Assembly (NCBI RefSeq): GCF_900277125.1
Contig: NZ_OPYN01000085.1
Coordinates: 1-64,000 of the forward strand
Direction: 5' to 3'
From: Pseudomonas inefficax
Lineage (GTDB): Bacteria > Pseudomonadota > Gammaproteobacteria > Pseudomonadales > Pseudomonadaceae
DNA: 64,000 nt
Below the pieces are notes generated by a model that did not search any database, had not been told where the DNA came from, and saw only the letters and a list, made by a program, of their open reading frames with translations. A program made the position numbers and the translations under genes. Every line of letters starts with the position of its first letter. The first letter of the stretch is position 1. This document shows, one piece after another, positions 1 to 9,923 of this stretch.

Positions 1-121
1 CCACCATTGCAAATGAATGTCTACTCGATGTGAATGCCCACAGACAAAAAGCCAAAAGCTTAAGCGGCGGTTTTGATAGGGCGAACAGTCCATTTGCGAT
101 GGCGACGCATACTCACCTTTT

Positions 122-168
122 CGCCCTTACGGCGAGTCACTTTTTGCCAAACGCGGCAAAAAGTAACC
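122..168. repeat. Dispersed intergenic element with two hairpins
   Basis: Two adjacent hairpins are visible: CGCCCTTACGGCG (122-134), and an imperfect 13-bp inverted repeat GTCACTTTTTGCC / GGCAAAAAGTAAC (136-148 and 155-167) around a 6-nt loop. The block resembles a short element I recall as widespread in Pseudomonas intergenic DNA. No convincing gene lies in 1-545: reading frames there are low-complexity or shadows of the repeat array that follows. Confidence 0.5.
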
Positions 169-347
169 AAAAAACGCTGCGCTCCCATCATCCGGCCCCT
201 CCGCTACGCTACGGGGTTCCCTCGCGCCGGTCTTGCTCCCGGGAGTACGCGCTGCAGGCCCCATCCATGGGGCCTCAGCGCTTGACGGGCATCCATGCCC
301 GTCACCTCCCTCCGCAAGACCTCTGCTCGGCCTCCTGAAGTCGCGAA

Positions 348-454
348 GATCAAGATCAAGATCAAGATCAAGATCAAGATCAAGATCAAGATCAAGATCA
401 AGATCAAGAGCAAGAGCAAGAGCAAGAGCAAGAGCAAGAGCAAGAGCAAGAGCA
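348..454. repeat. Hexanucleotide tandem array, GATCAA x10 then GAGCAA x7
   Basis: Ten uninterrupted copies of GATCAA (348-407) are followed directly by seven copies of GAGCAA (408-449) and a partial eighth. The two halves differ by one T-to-G change per unit, so one variant unit must have been amplified next to the other. The array ends about 90 nt upstream of the usg start. It could be read as a Lys-Ile/Lys-Ser or Leu-Ile/Leu peptide, but no start, ribosome site or flanking domain supports translation. Confidence 0.9.
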
Positions 455-545
455 GCGCAGCTCTAGGTTTGGGCCAGCACAGACAAAACTCTACAATCCG
501 AGTAAAGTGCCGCCCCCCGCCGTTTTCAGCAAAAGGACCCCTTCC

Positions 546-1550
546 ATGACACACCCTTTGGACATCGCCGTCGTCGGCGCCACCGGCAGCGTCGGTGAAG
601 CCCTGGTGCAGATTCTCGAAGAGCTGGATTTCCCGGTCGCCACCCTGCACCTGCTGGCCAGCATGGAATCGGCGGGCAGCAGCGTGATGTTCGCTGGCAA
701 GAAGCTGAAGGTGCGTGAAGTGGACAGCTTTGACTTCGCCCAGGTCAAGCTGGCCTTTTTCGCCGCAGGCGCGGCAGTCAGCCGAAGCTTTGCCAGCAAG
801 GCGCTGCAGGCAGGCTGCACGGTCATCGACCTGTCCGCGGGCCTGGACGACGCCCTGGCCCTGGTGCCCGAAGCCAACGCCGAACGCCTGGCCGGCCTGG
901 CATTGCCAGCCCGCATCGTCAGCCCGTGCTCGGCCGCGGTTGCCCTGGCTGTTGCCCTGGCACCGCTCAAAGGCCTGCTGGATATCGAGCGGGTGCAGGT
1001 GATGGCCGCGCTGGCGGTGTCTGCACAAGGCCGTGAAGCGGTCACCGAGCTCGCCCGGCAAACCGCCGAGCTGCTCAATGCCCGGCCGCTGGAGCCGCGC
1101 TTCTTCGACCGGCAGATGGCGTTCAATATGTTGGCCCAGGTCGGCGCCGCCGATGAACAGGGCCACACGGCGCTGGAGCGCCGCCTGGTCAGCGAGCTGC
1201 GGGTGCTGCTGGGCCTGCCTGAACTGAAGATTTCCGTGAGCTGCGTTCAAGTCCCGGTGTTTTTCGGCGATAGCTTCAGTGTGGCGGTGCAGAGCCGTCG
1301 CCCGGTGGACCTGAGCGCGGTAAACCAGGCCCTCGAGGCGGCTGACAGCGTCGAGCTGGTGGGGCTCGACGATTATCCGACCCCGGTAGGCGACGCAGTG
1401 GGCCAGGACGTGGTCTATGTTGGTCGTGTACGGCACGGTGTTGATGAAGACCAGCAACTCAACCTCTGGCTGACCACCGACAACGTGCGCAAAGGCGCCG
1501 CGCTCAATGCCGTGCAAGTGGCGCAATTGTTGATTAAACACATGCCGTAA
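546..1550 (+). CDS. usg: USG-1 family protein, aspartate-semialdehyde dehydrogenase paralogue
   Basis: This 334-aa protein has the N-terminal NAD(P)-binding glycine motif of aspartate-semialdehyde dehydrogenases (AVVGATGSVGEALVQ, about residues 7-21) and the C-terminal dimerisation region. A cysteine sits in the sequence SPCSAAV, where true Asd enzymes carry the catalytic NPNCST-type loop, so the active site is diverged. In pseudomonads this gene lies between asd and fimV and is usually called the USG-1 protein; its role is not settled. I chose the ATG at 546 because the Rossmann strand begins six residues later; an in-frame start at 507 would only add a low-complexity tail. fimV follows 71 nt downstream. 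Confidence 0.85.
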   Translation: MTHPLDIAVVGATGSVGEALVQILEELDFPVATLHLLASMESAGSSVMFAGKKLKVREVDSFDFAQVKLAFFAAGAAVSRSFASKALQAGCTVIDLSAGLDDALALVPEANAERLAGLALPARIVSPCSAAVALAVALAPLKGLLDIERVQVMAALAVSAQGREAVTELARQTAELLNARPLEPRFFDRQMAFNMLAQVGAADEQGHTALERRLVSELRVLLGLPELKISVSCVQVPVFFGDSFSVAVQSRRPVDLSAVNQALEAADSVELVGLDDYPTPVGDAVGQDVVYVGRVRHGVDEDQQLNLWLTTDNVRKGAALNAVQVAQLLIKHMP

Positions 1551-1621
1551 AAGATACTGGCGAGCACTATTGTCCTGCTCCGCATGCAGGTTTCAGGACG
1601 CTTTATACAAGGGAAGAGGTC

Positions 1622-4321
1622 ATGCTTCGAATTCGCAAACTGGTTCTGGCCATGGCTGCAGCGTCGGCGCTGTCGTCGGGCATGGCGAATGCCCTGGGCC
1701 TGGGGGAGCTGACCCTCAAGTCGGCACAGAACCAGCCCCTGGACGCCGAGATCGAGCTGCTCGACGTGCGCGACCTCACCGCCGCCGAAGTGGCACCGAG
1801 CCTGGCGCCACCGGAAGAGTTCAGCAAGGCCGGGGTGGCACTGCCGACATACCTCGAAGACCTCACCTTCACGCCGGTGATCAACCCCAACGGCAAGAGC
1901 GTGCTGCGGGTTACCTCCAGCCAGCCGCTGCCTGAGCCGGTGGTAAAGTTCCTGGTCCAGGTGATGTGGCCGCAGGGCCGCCTGCTGCGTGACTACAGCG
2001 TGCTGCTCGACCAGGCCAAGGCCCAGGGCGACAAGCCTGCGGCTGGCAATGTCGCGCCAGCGGTGACCGGTGCCGGCAGCTACACCACCCAGCGCCGCGA
2101 CACCTTGTGGCAGATTGCCGCGCGCCATGCACAGGGCGGTTCGATCCAGCAGACCATGATCGCGATCCAGGCGCTGAACCCTGACGCCTTCATCGGCAAC
2201 AACATCAACCAGCTGAAGGTTGGCCAGGTACTGCGCCTGCCCGACCAGCAGCAGATCCAGAACATCCCGCAGGGCGAGGCGACCGCCGAGGTGGCCGAGC
2301 AGTATGCTGCCTGGCGGGAAGGCCGCCGCCTGGGCCCGCGCGCCCGCCAGCTGGACGCCACCCGTCGCGGTGCCGCCGAGGCAGCGCCGGCACGTATAGC
2401 CCAGGGCGACAACCTGCGCCTGGTCAGCCCGGGCAACCAGGCGGGTGCCGACCAGGCCAAGGCCCTCAACGACAAACTGGCGGTTGCCCAGGAAAGCCTG
2501 GACACCAGCCGTCGCGACAACGAAGAGCTCAAGAGCCGCATGGCCGACCTGCAGAGCCAGCTGGACAAGCTGCAGCGTCTGATCGAGCTGAAGAACAACC
2601 AGTTGGCCCGGCTTGAAGCCCAAGGGGCGGCTGCGCCGGCCCAACCGGTCGTCAATCCGGCGCCTGCTGCCGTCGATACCGCACCCAAGCCGGTGCCTGC
2701 CTCCGAGGCCGCACCTGCTGGCGAGCCTGGCAGCGCGGTCGACGAAATCATGGGCAACCCGCTGCTGCTCGGGCTGATTGCCGGTAGTGCCTTCCTCGTA
2801 CTGCTGCTTTTGTTGCTGTTGCTGGCGCGCAAGCGCAAGGCCCAGCAGGAGGCTGAAAAGCACCTGCGCATGGCGCGGGCGCTGGAAGAAGAGCAGGGCG
2901 CAGGCTTTGACAGCGACAGCGCAAGCCTCGAAGGTGTCGAGGTCTCGGCCCCGAGCGTGACCTTGTCGCCGGCCGTGGTCGCCGCTTCGGCTGCCGCCGC
3001 TACCGCCGCGGAAAAAACATCGGTACCCGCCGTCGAAGTGCAGCCTGAGCCGCAAGCCGACCCCTACGCCGCGCTGCTGGCTGAGGTCGAGCAATGCGTG
3101 GCCGAAGGCCGCCTGAACCGCGCTACCGACCTGCTGGAGCCTGCCGTGGCCACCGCGCCGCAGCGTGACGACCTGCGTCTGAAACTGATGGATGTGTATG
3201 CGCGCCAGGGTGACCAGAGCGCGTTCGTCGAGCAGGAGCGCAAGTTGCCGGCCAGCGAGCAGAACAGTGCAGCGGTTGCCGGCCTGAAAGAGCGCTACCC
3301 GGCCATGCTCGGCCTGGCCGCTGCCGGCCTGGGCGCGGCAGCCCTGGCTGCCGAGATGGATGAGCAGTACGTGCAGGAACTGCTGCAGGATCAGCCTGAA
3401 ACGCCAGTGATTGCCGACATGGCGCCCGAGCCAGAGGTGGCGGTTGAACCACAGGCCGTTGCCGAAGCGGAACCTGAGGCAGTGCTCGAGCCTGAAGTTG
3501 ATCTGGATGCTGAGCTGGATGCCTTCGATGAAGTGCCGACCCTCGATGCCCCGGACGAGCAGGACCTGGACAGTGCCTTCGACCTGAGCCTGGGTGACGA
3601 CCTGCCCGAGCAAGACCCGCTGGCAGCGCCGCTGCTGGACGAATCGGTAGCCCAGCAACCTGTCGTCGACGAGCCGGTGCTGGATGAGCCGGTGCTGGAA
3701 GCGGCTCAGCCGGAAGGCGAGCCGTTTGCCGTGGATGCCGAGCTGCAGGCTGACGCCGACGCCGAGTTCGAGGCCATGCTGGCTCAGGCCGAGACACAGC
3801 CCGCTGTGGACCTGTCCGACTTCGACCTCGACATCAGCGAGCCGGTTGCCCCGGCCGCCCCGGCTGCGGTCGACGAAAACCCGGTGGATGTCGCTGCCGA
3901 GCTGGCTGCCTTCGACAGCGAGCCAGCATTCGACCCGCTTTCCGAGTTCGACCTGCCGTCCGACTTCGATCTTTCGCTGTCGCTGGAGGATGATTCGCCG
4001 GCAGCCAAGAGCTTTGCCTCGGAGCTGAACGACGTCAACGCCGAACTGGACAAGCTGTCGCAGAGCCTCGAATCGCCATCGCTGGAGCCGCACTTCACCA
4101 GCGAGGACGCAGCTGCCCAGCCGGAGCCTGAGCCACTGGACGACCTGGACTTCGACTTCTTCTCTGGTAGCGACGAAGTGGCCACCAAGCTTGACCTGGC
4201 CCGCGCCTACATCGACATGGGCGACAACCAGGGCGCACGCGACATCCTCGATGAAGTGGTCAAGGATGGTGACGATAGTCAGCGTCAGGAAGCCGAGGAT
4301 ATGCTCTCCCGACTGGTCTGA
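1622..4321 (+). CDS. fimV: FimV, peptidoglycan-binding polar hub protein
   Basis: FimV is the inner-membrane hub needed for type IV pilus assembly and polar organisation in pseudomonads. The 899-aa product shows a signal peptide (1-24), a periplasmic FimV N-terminal region, a LysM peptidoglycan-binding domain (about 153-207), a coiled coil (about 278-335), one transmembrane segment of Leu/Val (about 380-400) followed by RKRK, a long acidic Asp/Glu/Pro-rich cytoplasmic stretch, and the C-terminal FimV motif with TPR-like helices (about 855-899, containing ATKLDLARAYIDMGD). The start at 1622 has an AAGAGGTC ribosome site. Length is typical. A REP pair and a hairpin separate it from truA. Confidence 0.95.
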   Translation: MLRIRKLVLAMAAASALSSGMANALGLGELTLKSAQNQPLDAEIELLDVRDLTAAEVAPSLAPPEEFSKAGVALPTYLEDLTFTPVINPNGKSVLRVTSSQPLPEPVVKFLVQVMWPQGRLLRDYSVLLDQAKAQGDKPAAGNVAPAVTGAGSYTTQRRDTLWQIAARHAQGGSIQQTMIAIQALNPDAFIGNNINQLKVGQVLRLPDQQQIQNIPQGEATAEVAEQYAAWREGRRLGPRARQLDATRRGAAEAAPARIAQGDNLRLVSPGNQAGADQAKALNDKLAVAQESLDTSRRDNEELKSRMADLQSQLDKLQRLIELKNNQLARLEAQGAAAPAQPVVNPAPAAVDTAPKPVPASEAAPAGEPGSAVDEIMGNPLLLGLIAGSAFLVLLLLLLLLARKRKAQQEAEKHLRMARALEEEQGAGFDSDSASLEGVEVSAPSVTLSPAVVAASAAAATAAEKTSVPAVEVQPEPQADPYAALLAEVEQCVAEGRLNRATDLLEPAVATAPQRDDLRLKLMDVYARQGDQSAFVEQERKLPASEQNSAAVAGLKERYPAMLGLAAAGLGAAALAAEMDEQYVQELLQDQPETPVIADMAPEPEVAVEPQAVAEAEPEAVLEPEVDLDAELDAFDEVPTLDAPDEQDLDSAFDLSLGDDLPEQDPLAAPLLDESVAQQPVVDEPVLDEPVLEAAQPEGEPFAVDAELQADADAEFEAMLAQAETQPAVDLSDFDLDISEPVAPAAPAAVDENPVDVAAELAAFDSEPAFDPLSEFDLPSDFDLSLSLEDDSPAAKSFASELNDVNAELDKLSQSLESPSLEPHFTSEDAAAQPEPEPLDDLDFDFFSGSDEVATKLDLARAYIDMGDNQGARDILDEVVKDGDDSQRQEAEDMLSRLV

Positions 4322-4334
4322 GGTTGCCTGCACC

Positions 4335-4427
4335 GGCCTCTTCGCGGGTAAACCCGCTCCCACAGGTGACTCACAGGTCTGAAATCTGTGGGCTCCCTGT
4401 GGGAGCGGGTTTACCCGCGAAGAGGCC
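4335..4427. repeat. REP pair (REPIN) between fimV and truA
   Basis: Two oppositely oriented copies of a ~30-nt REP sequence (left arm GGCCTCTTCGCGGGTAAACC, right arm its reverse complement) flank a short AT-richer centre. The same unit occurs at three more places in this window. Such elements are dispersed by a host RAYT transposase, not seen here. Confidence 0.9.
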
Positions 4428-4450
4428 CTCAAGCGCGACACACATTCAGC

Positions 4451-4470
4451 GGCAGCCCTACACGGCTGCC
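4451..4470 (+). terminator. Hairpin after fimV
   Basis: A perfect 7-bp stem GGCAGCC / GGCTGCC with a 6-nt loop lies after the REP pair and just before a TATAAT box. It is followed by only a weak T-rich stretch, so it may be the fimV terminator or merely a structured spacer. Confidence 0.4.
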
Positions 4471-4478
4471 GTTGTCGT

Positions 4479-4484
4479 TATAAT
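4479..4484 (+). promoter_or_regulatory. Putative -10 box for truA
   Basis: A consensus TATAAT sits 30 nt before the truA start, after the fimV hairpin. I could not find a good -35 at the proper distance, so this rests on the -10 alone. Confidence 0.4.
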
Positions 4485-4514
4485 CCCCGCCATTCCGTAC
4501 ACCCCACAGGTTTC

Positions 4515-5375
4515 ATGCTCTTGGACATCATCGACACCGCCGCCGCCGAGTCTGCGGCCGAAGGCTACTCCCGCATCGCCCTGGGCGTGGAATACAAAGG
4601 CGCGCGCTACCGTGGCTGGCAGCGCCAGGCCAGTGGCGTGCCCAGTGTCCAGCAGGCCCTGGAACAGGCGTTGTCCAAGGTGGCCAACGAGCCGATCTCG
4701 GTAATCTGCGCCGGGCGCACCGACGCCGGCGTGCATGGCTGCGGGCAGATCGTGCACTTCGACACCCGCGCCGTGCGCGACGAACGCGCCTGGACCATGG
4801 GCACCAACTTCAACCTGCCCCATGACATCAGCGTGGTCTGGTCGCGGCCGATGCCCGCCGACTTCCATGCCCGCTTCAAGGCCTGCGCCCGGCGTTACCG
4901 CTACGTCATCTACAACGACCCGATCCGCCCGGCGCACCTGGCCGAGGAGGTTACCTGGAACCACCGCCCGCTGGATGTCGAGCGCATGGCCGAAGCCGCG
5001 CAGTACCTGCTCGGCACCCATGACTTCAGTGCCTTCCGCGCCAGCCAGTGCCAGGCCAAGTCGCCGATCAAGCACATCTACCATCTGCGCGTCACCCGCC
5101 ATGGCCAGATGATCGTGCTGGACGTGCGGGCCACGGCTTTCCTGCACCACATGGTGCGTAACATTGCCGGTGTATTGATGGCCATCGGTGCCGGCGAGCG
5201 CCCGGTCACCTGGGCGCGCGAGGTGCTGGAGGGGCGCAACCGCCGCGAAGGCGGGGTTACGGCGCACCCGTACGGGCTCTACCTGGTGCAGGTGGAGTAC
5301 CCCGAGGAATACGCGCTGCCCAAGCGTTACATCGGCCCACACTTTTTGTCCGGCTACGAGGCATTGGCCGACTGA
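4515..5375 (+). CDS. truA: tRNA pseudouridine(38-40) synthase
   Basis: TruA converts uridines 38-40 of the tRNA anticodon arm to pseudouridine. The 286-aa product carries the family core: GVEYKGARYRGWQRQ near residue 24, the catalytic-aspartate motif CAGRTDAGVHG near residue 70, and HHMVRNIAGVLMAIG in the C-terminal half. Start ATG at 4515 gives an N-terminal extension of about 20 residues, common in pseudomonads. It has its own -10 box after a hairpin; trpF starts 61 nt downstream. Confidence 0.95.
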   Translation: MLLDIIDTAAAESAAEGYSRIALGVEYKGARYRGWQRQASGVPSVQQALEQALSKVANEPISVICAGRTDAGVHGCGQIVHFDTRAVRDERAWTMGTNFNLPHDISVVWSRPMPADFHARFKACARRYRYVIYNDPIRPAHLAEEVTWNHRPLDVERMAEAAQYLLGTHDFSAFRASQCQAKSPIKHIYHLRVTRHGQMIVLDVRATAFLHHMVRNIAGVLMAIGAGERPVTWAREVLEGRNRREGGVTAHPYGLYLVQVEYPEEYALPKRYIGPHFLSGYEALAD

Positions 5376-5436
5376 CGAGCGAAAAGTCATTTGCTAACAT
5401 CCGGCCTCTCACCGTAACAAGCAGGGTTCGCTGTCC

Positions 5437-6057
5437 ATGAGCAACGTTCGCAGCAAGATCTGCGGGATTACCCGCATCGAAGACGCACTGGCCGCTGCCG
5501 AGGCGGGGGCCGATGCCATCGGCTTCGTCTTCTATGCCAAGAGCCCGCGCGCCGTGGATGTGCGCCAGGCGCGGGCGATCATCGCCGAGCTGCCGCCGTT
5601 CGTGACCACGGTCGGGTTGTTCGTCAATGCTTCGCGCTGCGAACTGAACGAGATCCTCGAAGTGGTTCCGCTGGACCTGCTACAGTTCCACGGCGACGAA
5701 ACCCCGCAGGACTGCGAAGGCTACCACCGCCCCTGGATCAAGGCCCTGCGCGTGCGCCCGGGCGACGACCTGGAGGCGGCCTGCCAGCTTTACGCTGGTG
5801 CCCGCGGCATTCTGCTGGATACCTATGTGCCGGGCGTACCCGGAGGCACCGGTGAAGCGTTCGACTGGTCGCTGGTGCCGGCGCGCCTGAGCAAGCCGAT
5901 CATCCTGGCCGGCGGGCTGTCTGCCGACAATGTCGGCCAGGCCATCGCCCAGGTGCGGCCGTACGCGGTGGATGTCAGTGGCGGCGTGGAGCAAGCCAAG
6001 GGCATCAAGGACGCGGCGAAGATCGAGGCCTTCATGCGTGCGGTGAAACAGGCGTGA
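5437..6057 (+). CDS. trpF: Phosphoribosylanthranilate isomerase
   Basis: TrpF carries out the Amadori rearrangement of phosphoribosylanthranilate in tryptophan synthesis. The 206-aa (beta/alpha)8 barrel shows the N-terminal KICGITR motif containing the catalytic cysteine, DAIGFVF, the LLQFHGDE strand, [19 protein letters not shown] with the catalytic aspartate, and the phosphate-binding ends [11 protein letters not shown] and AVDVSGGVE. In Pseudomonas trpF is split from the other trp genes and sits beside truA and accD, as here. A GCTAACAT sequence about 40 nt upstream could be a -10. Confidence 0.95.
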   Translation: MSNVRSKICGITRIEDALAAAEAGADAIGFVFYAKSPRAVDVRQARAIIAELPPFVTTVGLFVNASRCELNEILEVVPLDLLQFHGDETPQDCEGYHRPWIKALRVRPGDDLEAACQLYAGARGILLDTYVPGVPGGTGEAFDWSLVPARLSKPIILAGGLSADNVGQAIAQVRPYAVDVSGGVEQAKGIKDAAKIEAFMRAVKQA

Positions 6058-6279
6058 TAGCAGATGTGACGGCTGGCTGCGCGCCATCGTCCATAGCTTT
6101 CGCAGCCCTGCGGGGCAGCCGCCTGTGCCTGTGGCGGCAAGACAACACATTAGCGGTGGGGTGGCGCGCTGGAAGTCCCGGCGGCCGGTCCATCATCGTT
6201 TCATGAAAGATTTTGAGCTCAAGGGCAGGGTAGGGCCGGCGACACCGGCCCACGCCTGCCAATACTGGAGAAAGAAAGC

Positions 6280-7172
<893 letters not shown>

Positions 7173-7173
<1 letters not shown>

Positions 7174-8480
7174 TGAAACAACGATCCCTGGGCGAATGGC
7201 TCGCCTACCTCGAGCAGTTGCACCCCTCGGCCATCGACATGGGCCTGGAGCGGTCGCAGCAGGTGCTGGCCCGGTTGGCGCTGGGCAAGCTGGCGCCACG
7301 CGTGGTGACGGTAACCGGCACCAACGGCAAGGGCTCGACCTGCGCCTTCGTGGCCTCGCTGCTGCGTGCCCAGGGGCTCAAGGTCGGCGTGTACAGCTCG
7401 CCGCACTTATTGCGTTACAACGAGCGGGTGCTGATCGATGGCCAAGAGGCCAGCGATGAGCGCCTGTGCGATGCCTTCGCCGCCGTCGAGGCGGCGCGGG
7501 GCGATATTTCCCTGACCTACTTCGAGATGGGTACCCTGGCCGCGTTCTGGTTGTTCCACCAGTCGCAGCTGGATGCCGTGGTGCTGGAAGTGGGCCTTGG
7601 TGGCCGTCTGGACACCGTGAACGTGGTGGATGCCGACCTGGCCCTGGTGACTAGCATCGGCGTCGATCATGTCGATTACCTGGGTGATACCCGCGAGCTG
7701 GTGGCTTTCGAGAAGGCCGGCATCTTCCGTCAGGGCAAGCCGGCACTGTGCGGTGACCTGGATCCGCCACAGCCGTTGCTGGACAGGGCTGCCGAACTGG
7801 CCGCGCCGCTGTTCCTGCGCGGGCGTGACTTCGACCTGGCCAGTGCCGATGGCAGCTGGAACTGGCGCGGTACTGCAGCGGATGGTGTGCAGGTAGAACT
7901 CCACGGCCTGCCTTTGCTCGACCTGCCCATGGAAAACGCCACGCTGGCCCTGCAGGCCTACCTGCTGATGGGCCTGCCCTGGGACGCCGCGCAGATTTGC
8001 CAGGCGTTGTTGGCTACCCGCATCACTGGCCGCCTCGACCGCCGCCTGCTGAGCTGGCAGGGCAAGCCGGTGGAGCTGTTGCTGGATGTGGGGCACAACC
8101 CGCATGCTGCGCAATATCTGGCCCGGCGCCTGGCGGCTCGGCCGCTCAAGGGGCGCCGCCTGGCGGTGTTCGGCCTGCTCGCCGACAAGGACCTGGACGG
8201 TGTTGTCGCGCCGCTGCACGGCCTGGTCGACGATTGGGCGGTGGCGCCGCTGGATACCCCGCGCAGCCGCCCGGCTGCGGAGCTGGCCGCGGCCTTGACG
8301 AACGTCGGCGCCGCGGTGAAGTCTTATGCCAGCGTCGATGCTGCCCTTGAAGGGCAGTGTGCGCAGGCAACGGCGGATGACCAGATCTTGCTGTTCGGTT
8401 CGTTTTTCTGTGTTGCCCAGGCACTGGAATGGCTGGAGCGGCACGCCCAGGAGGGTGGAGTAGATGGCAGTGCTGGATAA
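7173..8480 (+). CDS. folC: Bifunctional folylpolyglutamate/dihydrofolate synthase
   Basis: FolC joins glutamate to dihydropteroate and extends the polyglutamate tail of folates. The 435-aa protein has the Mur-ligase P-loop VTGTNGKGST (about residues 47-56), the folate-loop region YSSPHLLRYNER, the central KAGIFRQGKPA motif with the carbamylatable lysine region, and the C-terminal DVGHNPHAA of the glutamate-binding domain. The ATG at 7173 shares its A with the accD TGA; a GTG at 7170 in frame is a less likely start. The next gene begins 17 nt before folC ends. Confidence 0.95.
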
Positions 8481-9126
8481 AGGGATGAAACAGCGCATGG
8501 TCGGTGCGTTGGTGCTGGTGGCGCTGGCGGTGATTTTCCTGCCGATGCTGTTCACCCGCGAGGACGAGATGCGTCAGGTTCGCGTCGAGGCCCCGCAGGC
8601 GCCGGCCATGCCAACCCTGCCGGAAGTGAAGGTGGAGCCGGTCGCCGTGCCGGAGCCGCAGGCTATTGCGCAAGAGCCGCAACAGCCACCGGTGGTGGTG
8701 GACGAGTCCACCGCGCCGGCGAGCACGCCCAGCCAGCCGATTACACCGTCACCTCAGACCCAGCCTCAGGTGCAGGCACAGGCGCAGCCCCAGTCGCAGC
8801 CCGCCAAGCCGCAGGCGCCCGTGGCCAAGGTCGAGCCTCAGCCGGCAGCCAAGCCGGCCGCACCGTCGAAGATCGACGTCAATGGCCTGCCGGTCAGTTG
8901 GTCCATCCAGTTGGCCAGCCTGTCCAACCGTGCCGGGGCCGAGAAACTGCAGCAAACCCTGCGTAGCCAGGGTTACAACGCCTATATCCGCTCGGCCGGT
9001 GGCATGAACCGCATTTACGTAGGGCCGCTGATCGAGCGTGCCGAGGCCGAACGCGTGCGGGACGCCATCAACCGCCAGAACAGCCTCAAGGGTTTTGTGG
9101 TGCGCTTCCAGCCTGAGCGCAGCTGA
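8464..9126 (+). CDS. SPOR-domain cell-division protein, DedD-like
   Basis: This 220-aa bitopic protein has a short cytoplasmic N terminus, one transmembrane helix (about residues 12-28, ALVLVALAVIFLP), a long Pro/Gln/Ala linker with PQ repeats (about 35-135), and a C-terminal SPOR domain (about 145-220, with SWSIQLASLSNRAGAEKL and RIYVGPL) that binds glycan strands denuded of stem peptides at the septum. It corresponds in place and architecture to DedD/FtsN-like septal proteins. It overlaps folC by 17 nt and is probably co-transcribed with accD-folC. Confidence 0.85.
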   Translation: MAVLDKGMKQRMVGALVLVALAVIFLPMLFTREDEMRQVRVEAPQAPAMPTLPEVKVEPVAVPEPQAIAQEPQQPPVVVDESTAPASTPSQPITPSPQTQPQVQAQAQPQSQPAKPQAPVAKVEPQPAAKPAAPSKIDVNGLPVSWSIQLASLSNRAGAEKLQQTLRSQGYNAYIRSAGGMNRIYVGPLIERAEAERVRDAINRQNSLKGFVVRFQPERS

Positions 9127-9150
9127 TGCCTCGGGGCGGCTTTGCCGCCC

Positions 9151-9233
9151 ATTCGCGGGTGAACCCGCTCCCACAGGGAACGCGCAATGGCAGGGTTTGC
9201 ACATCTCCTGTGGGAGCGGGTTTACCCGCGAAT
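9151..9233. repeat. REP pair (REPIN) after the SPOR gene
   Basis: Inverted pair of the same REP family as at 4335, with the outer arm reading ATTCGCGGG instead of CTTCGCGGG. It lies in the gap before cvpA, marking the end of the accD-folC unit. Confidence 0.85.
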
Positions 9234-9323
9234 GATCCAGCACCAATCCACCTGACATTCCGCTTACCCAACCCCCCACCGCTCTGTTAAAATGCGCCGC
9301 CTCAAACGTCTGCAGGCAGCACC

Positions 9324-9881
9324 GTGGCATTTACCTTGGTCGATTGGGCGATCATCGCGATCATCGCCGTCTCCACACTGATCAGTCTCAAGCGCGGCTT
9401 CGTCAAGGAAGCCTTGTCCTTGCTCATCTGGATCATTGCCGGTGCGGTTGCCTGGATGTTCGGCGGTTCGCTCTCGGTGTATCTTGAAAGCTACATCCAG
9501 ACGCCGTCGATGCGTGTCATCGCCGGCTGCGCCATTCTTTTCGTCGCCACCTTGCTGGTGGGGGCCATGCTCAACTTCCTCATCGGCGAGCTGATCCGCG
9601 TGACCGGGCTGTCCGGTACCGATCGTTTCCTGGGCATGGCCTTCGGCGCCGCGCGCGGGGCCTTGCTGGTGGTGGTGGCCATCGGGCTGATCAGCCTGGG
9701 GCCGGTTCAACAGGACACCTGGTGGCAGGAATCACGCCTGATACCACAATTTCTCTTGGTCGCCGACTGGTCGAAAAACCTGATCCTGGGTTTTACCGGC
9801 CAGTGGACACCCAGTGGGCTGATCGGCACTCCAGCTGATCTTCCGTTCAAGGAACAGTTGCTCGGGCCGGCAAAGCCCTGA
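9324..9881 (+). CDS. cvpA: CvpA family membrane protein
   Basis: CvpA is a small inner-membrane protein, named for colicin V production in E. coli, with a role in envelope homeostasis that is still debated. The 185-aa product has about four transmembrane stretches (5-20, 28-48, 64-84 and 103-123) and the family signature LVDWAIIAIIAVSTLISLKRG at the N terminus. It starts with GTG at 9324. As in most proteobacteria it lies directly upstream of purF (42-nt gap), implying co-transcription. A TTAAAAT sequence at 9287-9293 could be the -10 of this unit. Confidence 0.92.
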   Translation: MAFTLVDWAIIAIIAVSTLISLKRGFVKEALSLLIWIIAGAVAWMFGGSLSVYLESYIQTPSMRVIAGCAILFVATLLVGAMLNFLIGELIRVTGLSGTDRFLGMAFGAARGALLVVVAIGLISLGPVQQDTWWQESRLIPQFLLVADWSKNLILGFTGQWTPSGLIGTPADLPFKEQLLGPAKP

Positions 9882-9923
9882 GCGCTATTCACTCAAGTTT
9901 CGTCAAAGTAGGGGTTGCGTCGC

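Noticed and set aside
295..549. Lys-Ile/Lys-Ser dipeptide repeat protein or Leu/Ile repeat protein from the hexamer array
   Set aside because: The hexamer gives open frames in all phases; no start with ribosome site and no flanking domain.
1415..4441. A 1008-codon open frame on the minus strand opposite fimV
   Set aside because: It is the antisense shadow of GC-rich fimV: rich in Arg/Gln/Leu/Gly, no domain, no ribosome site, and it runs across the REP pair.
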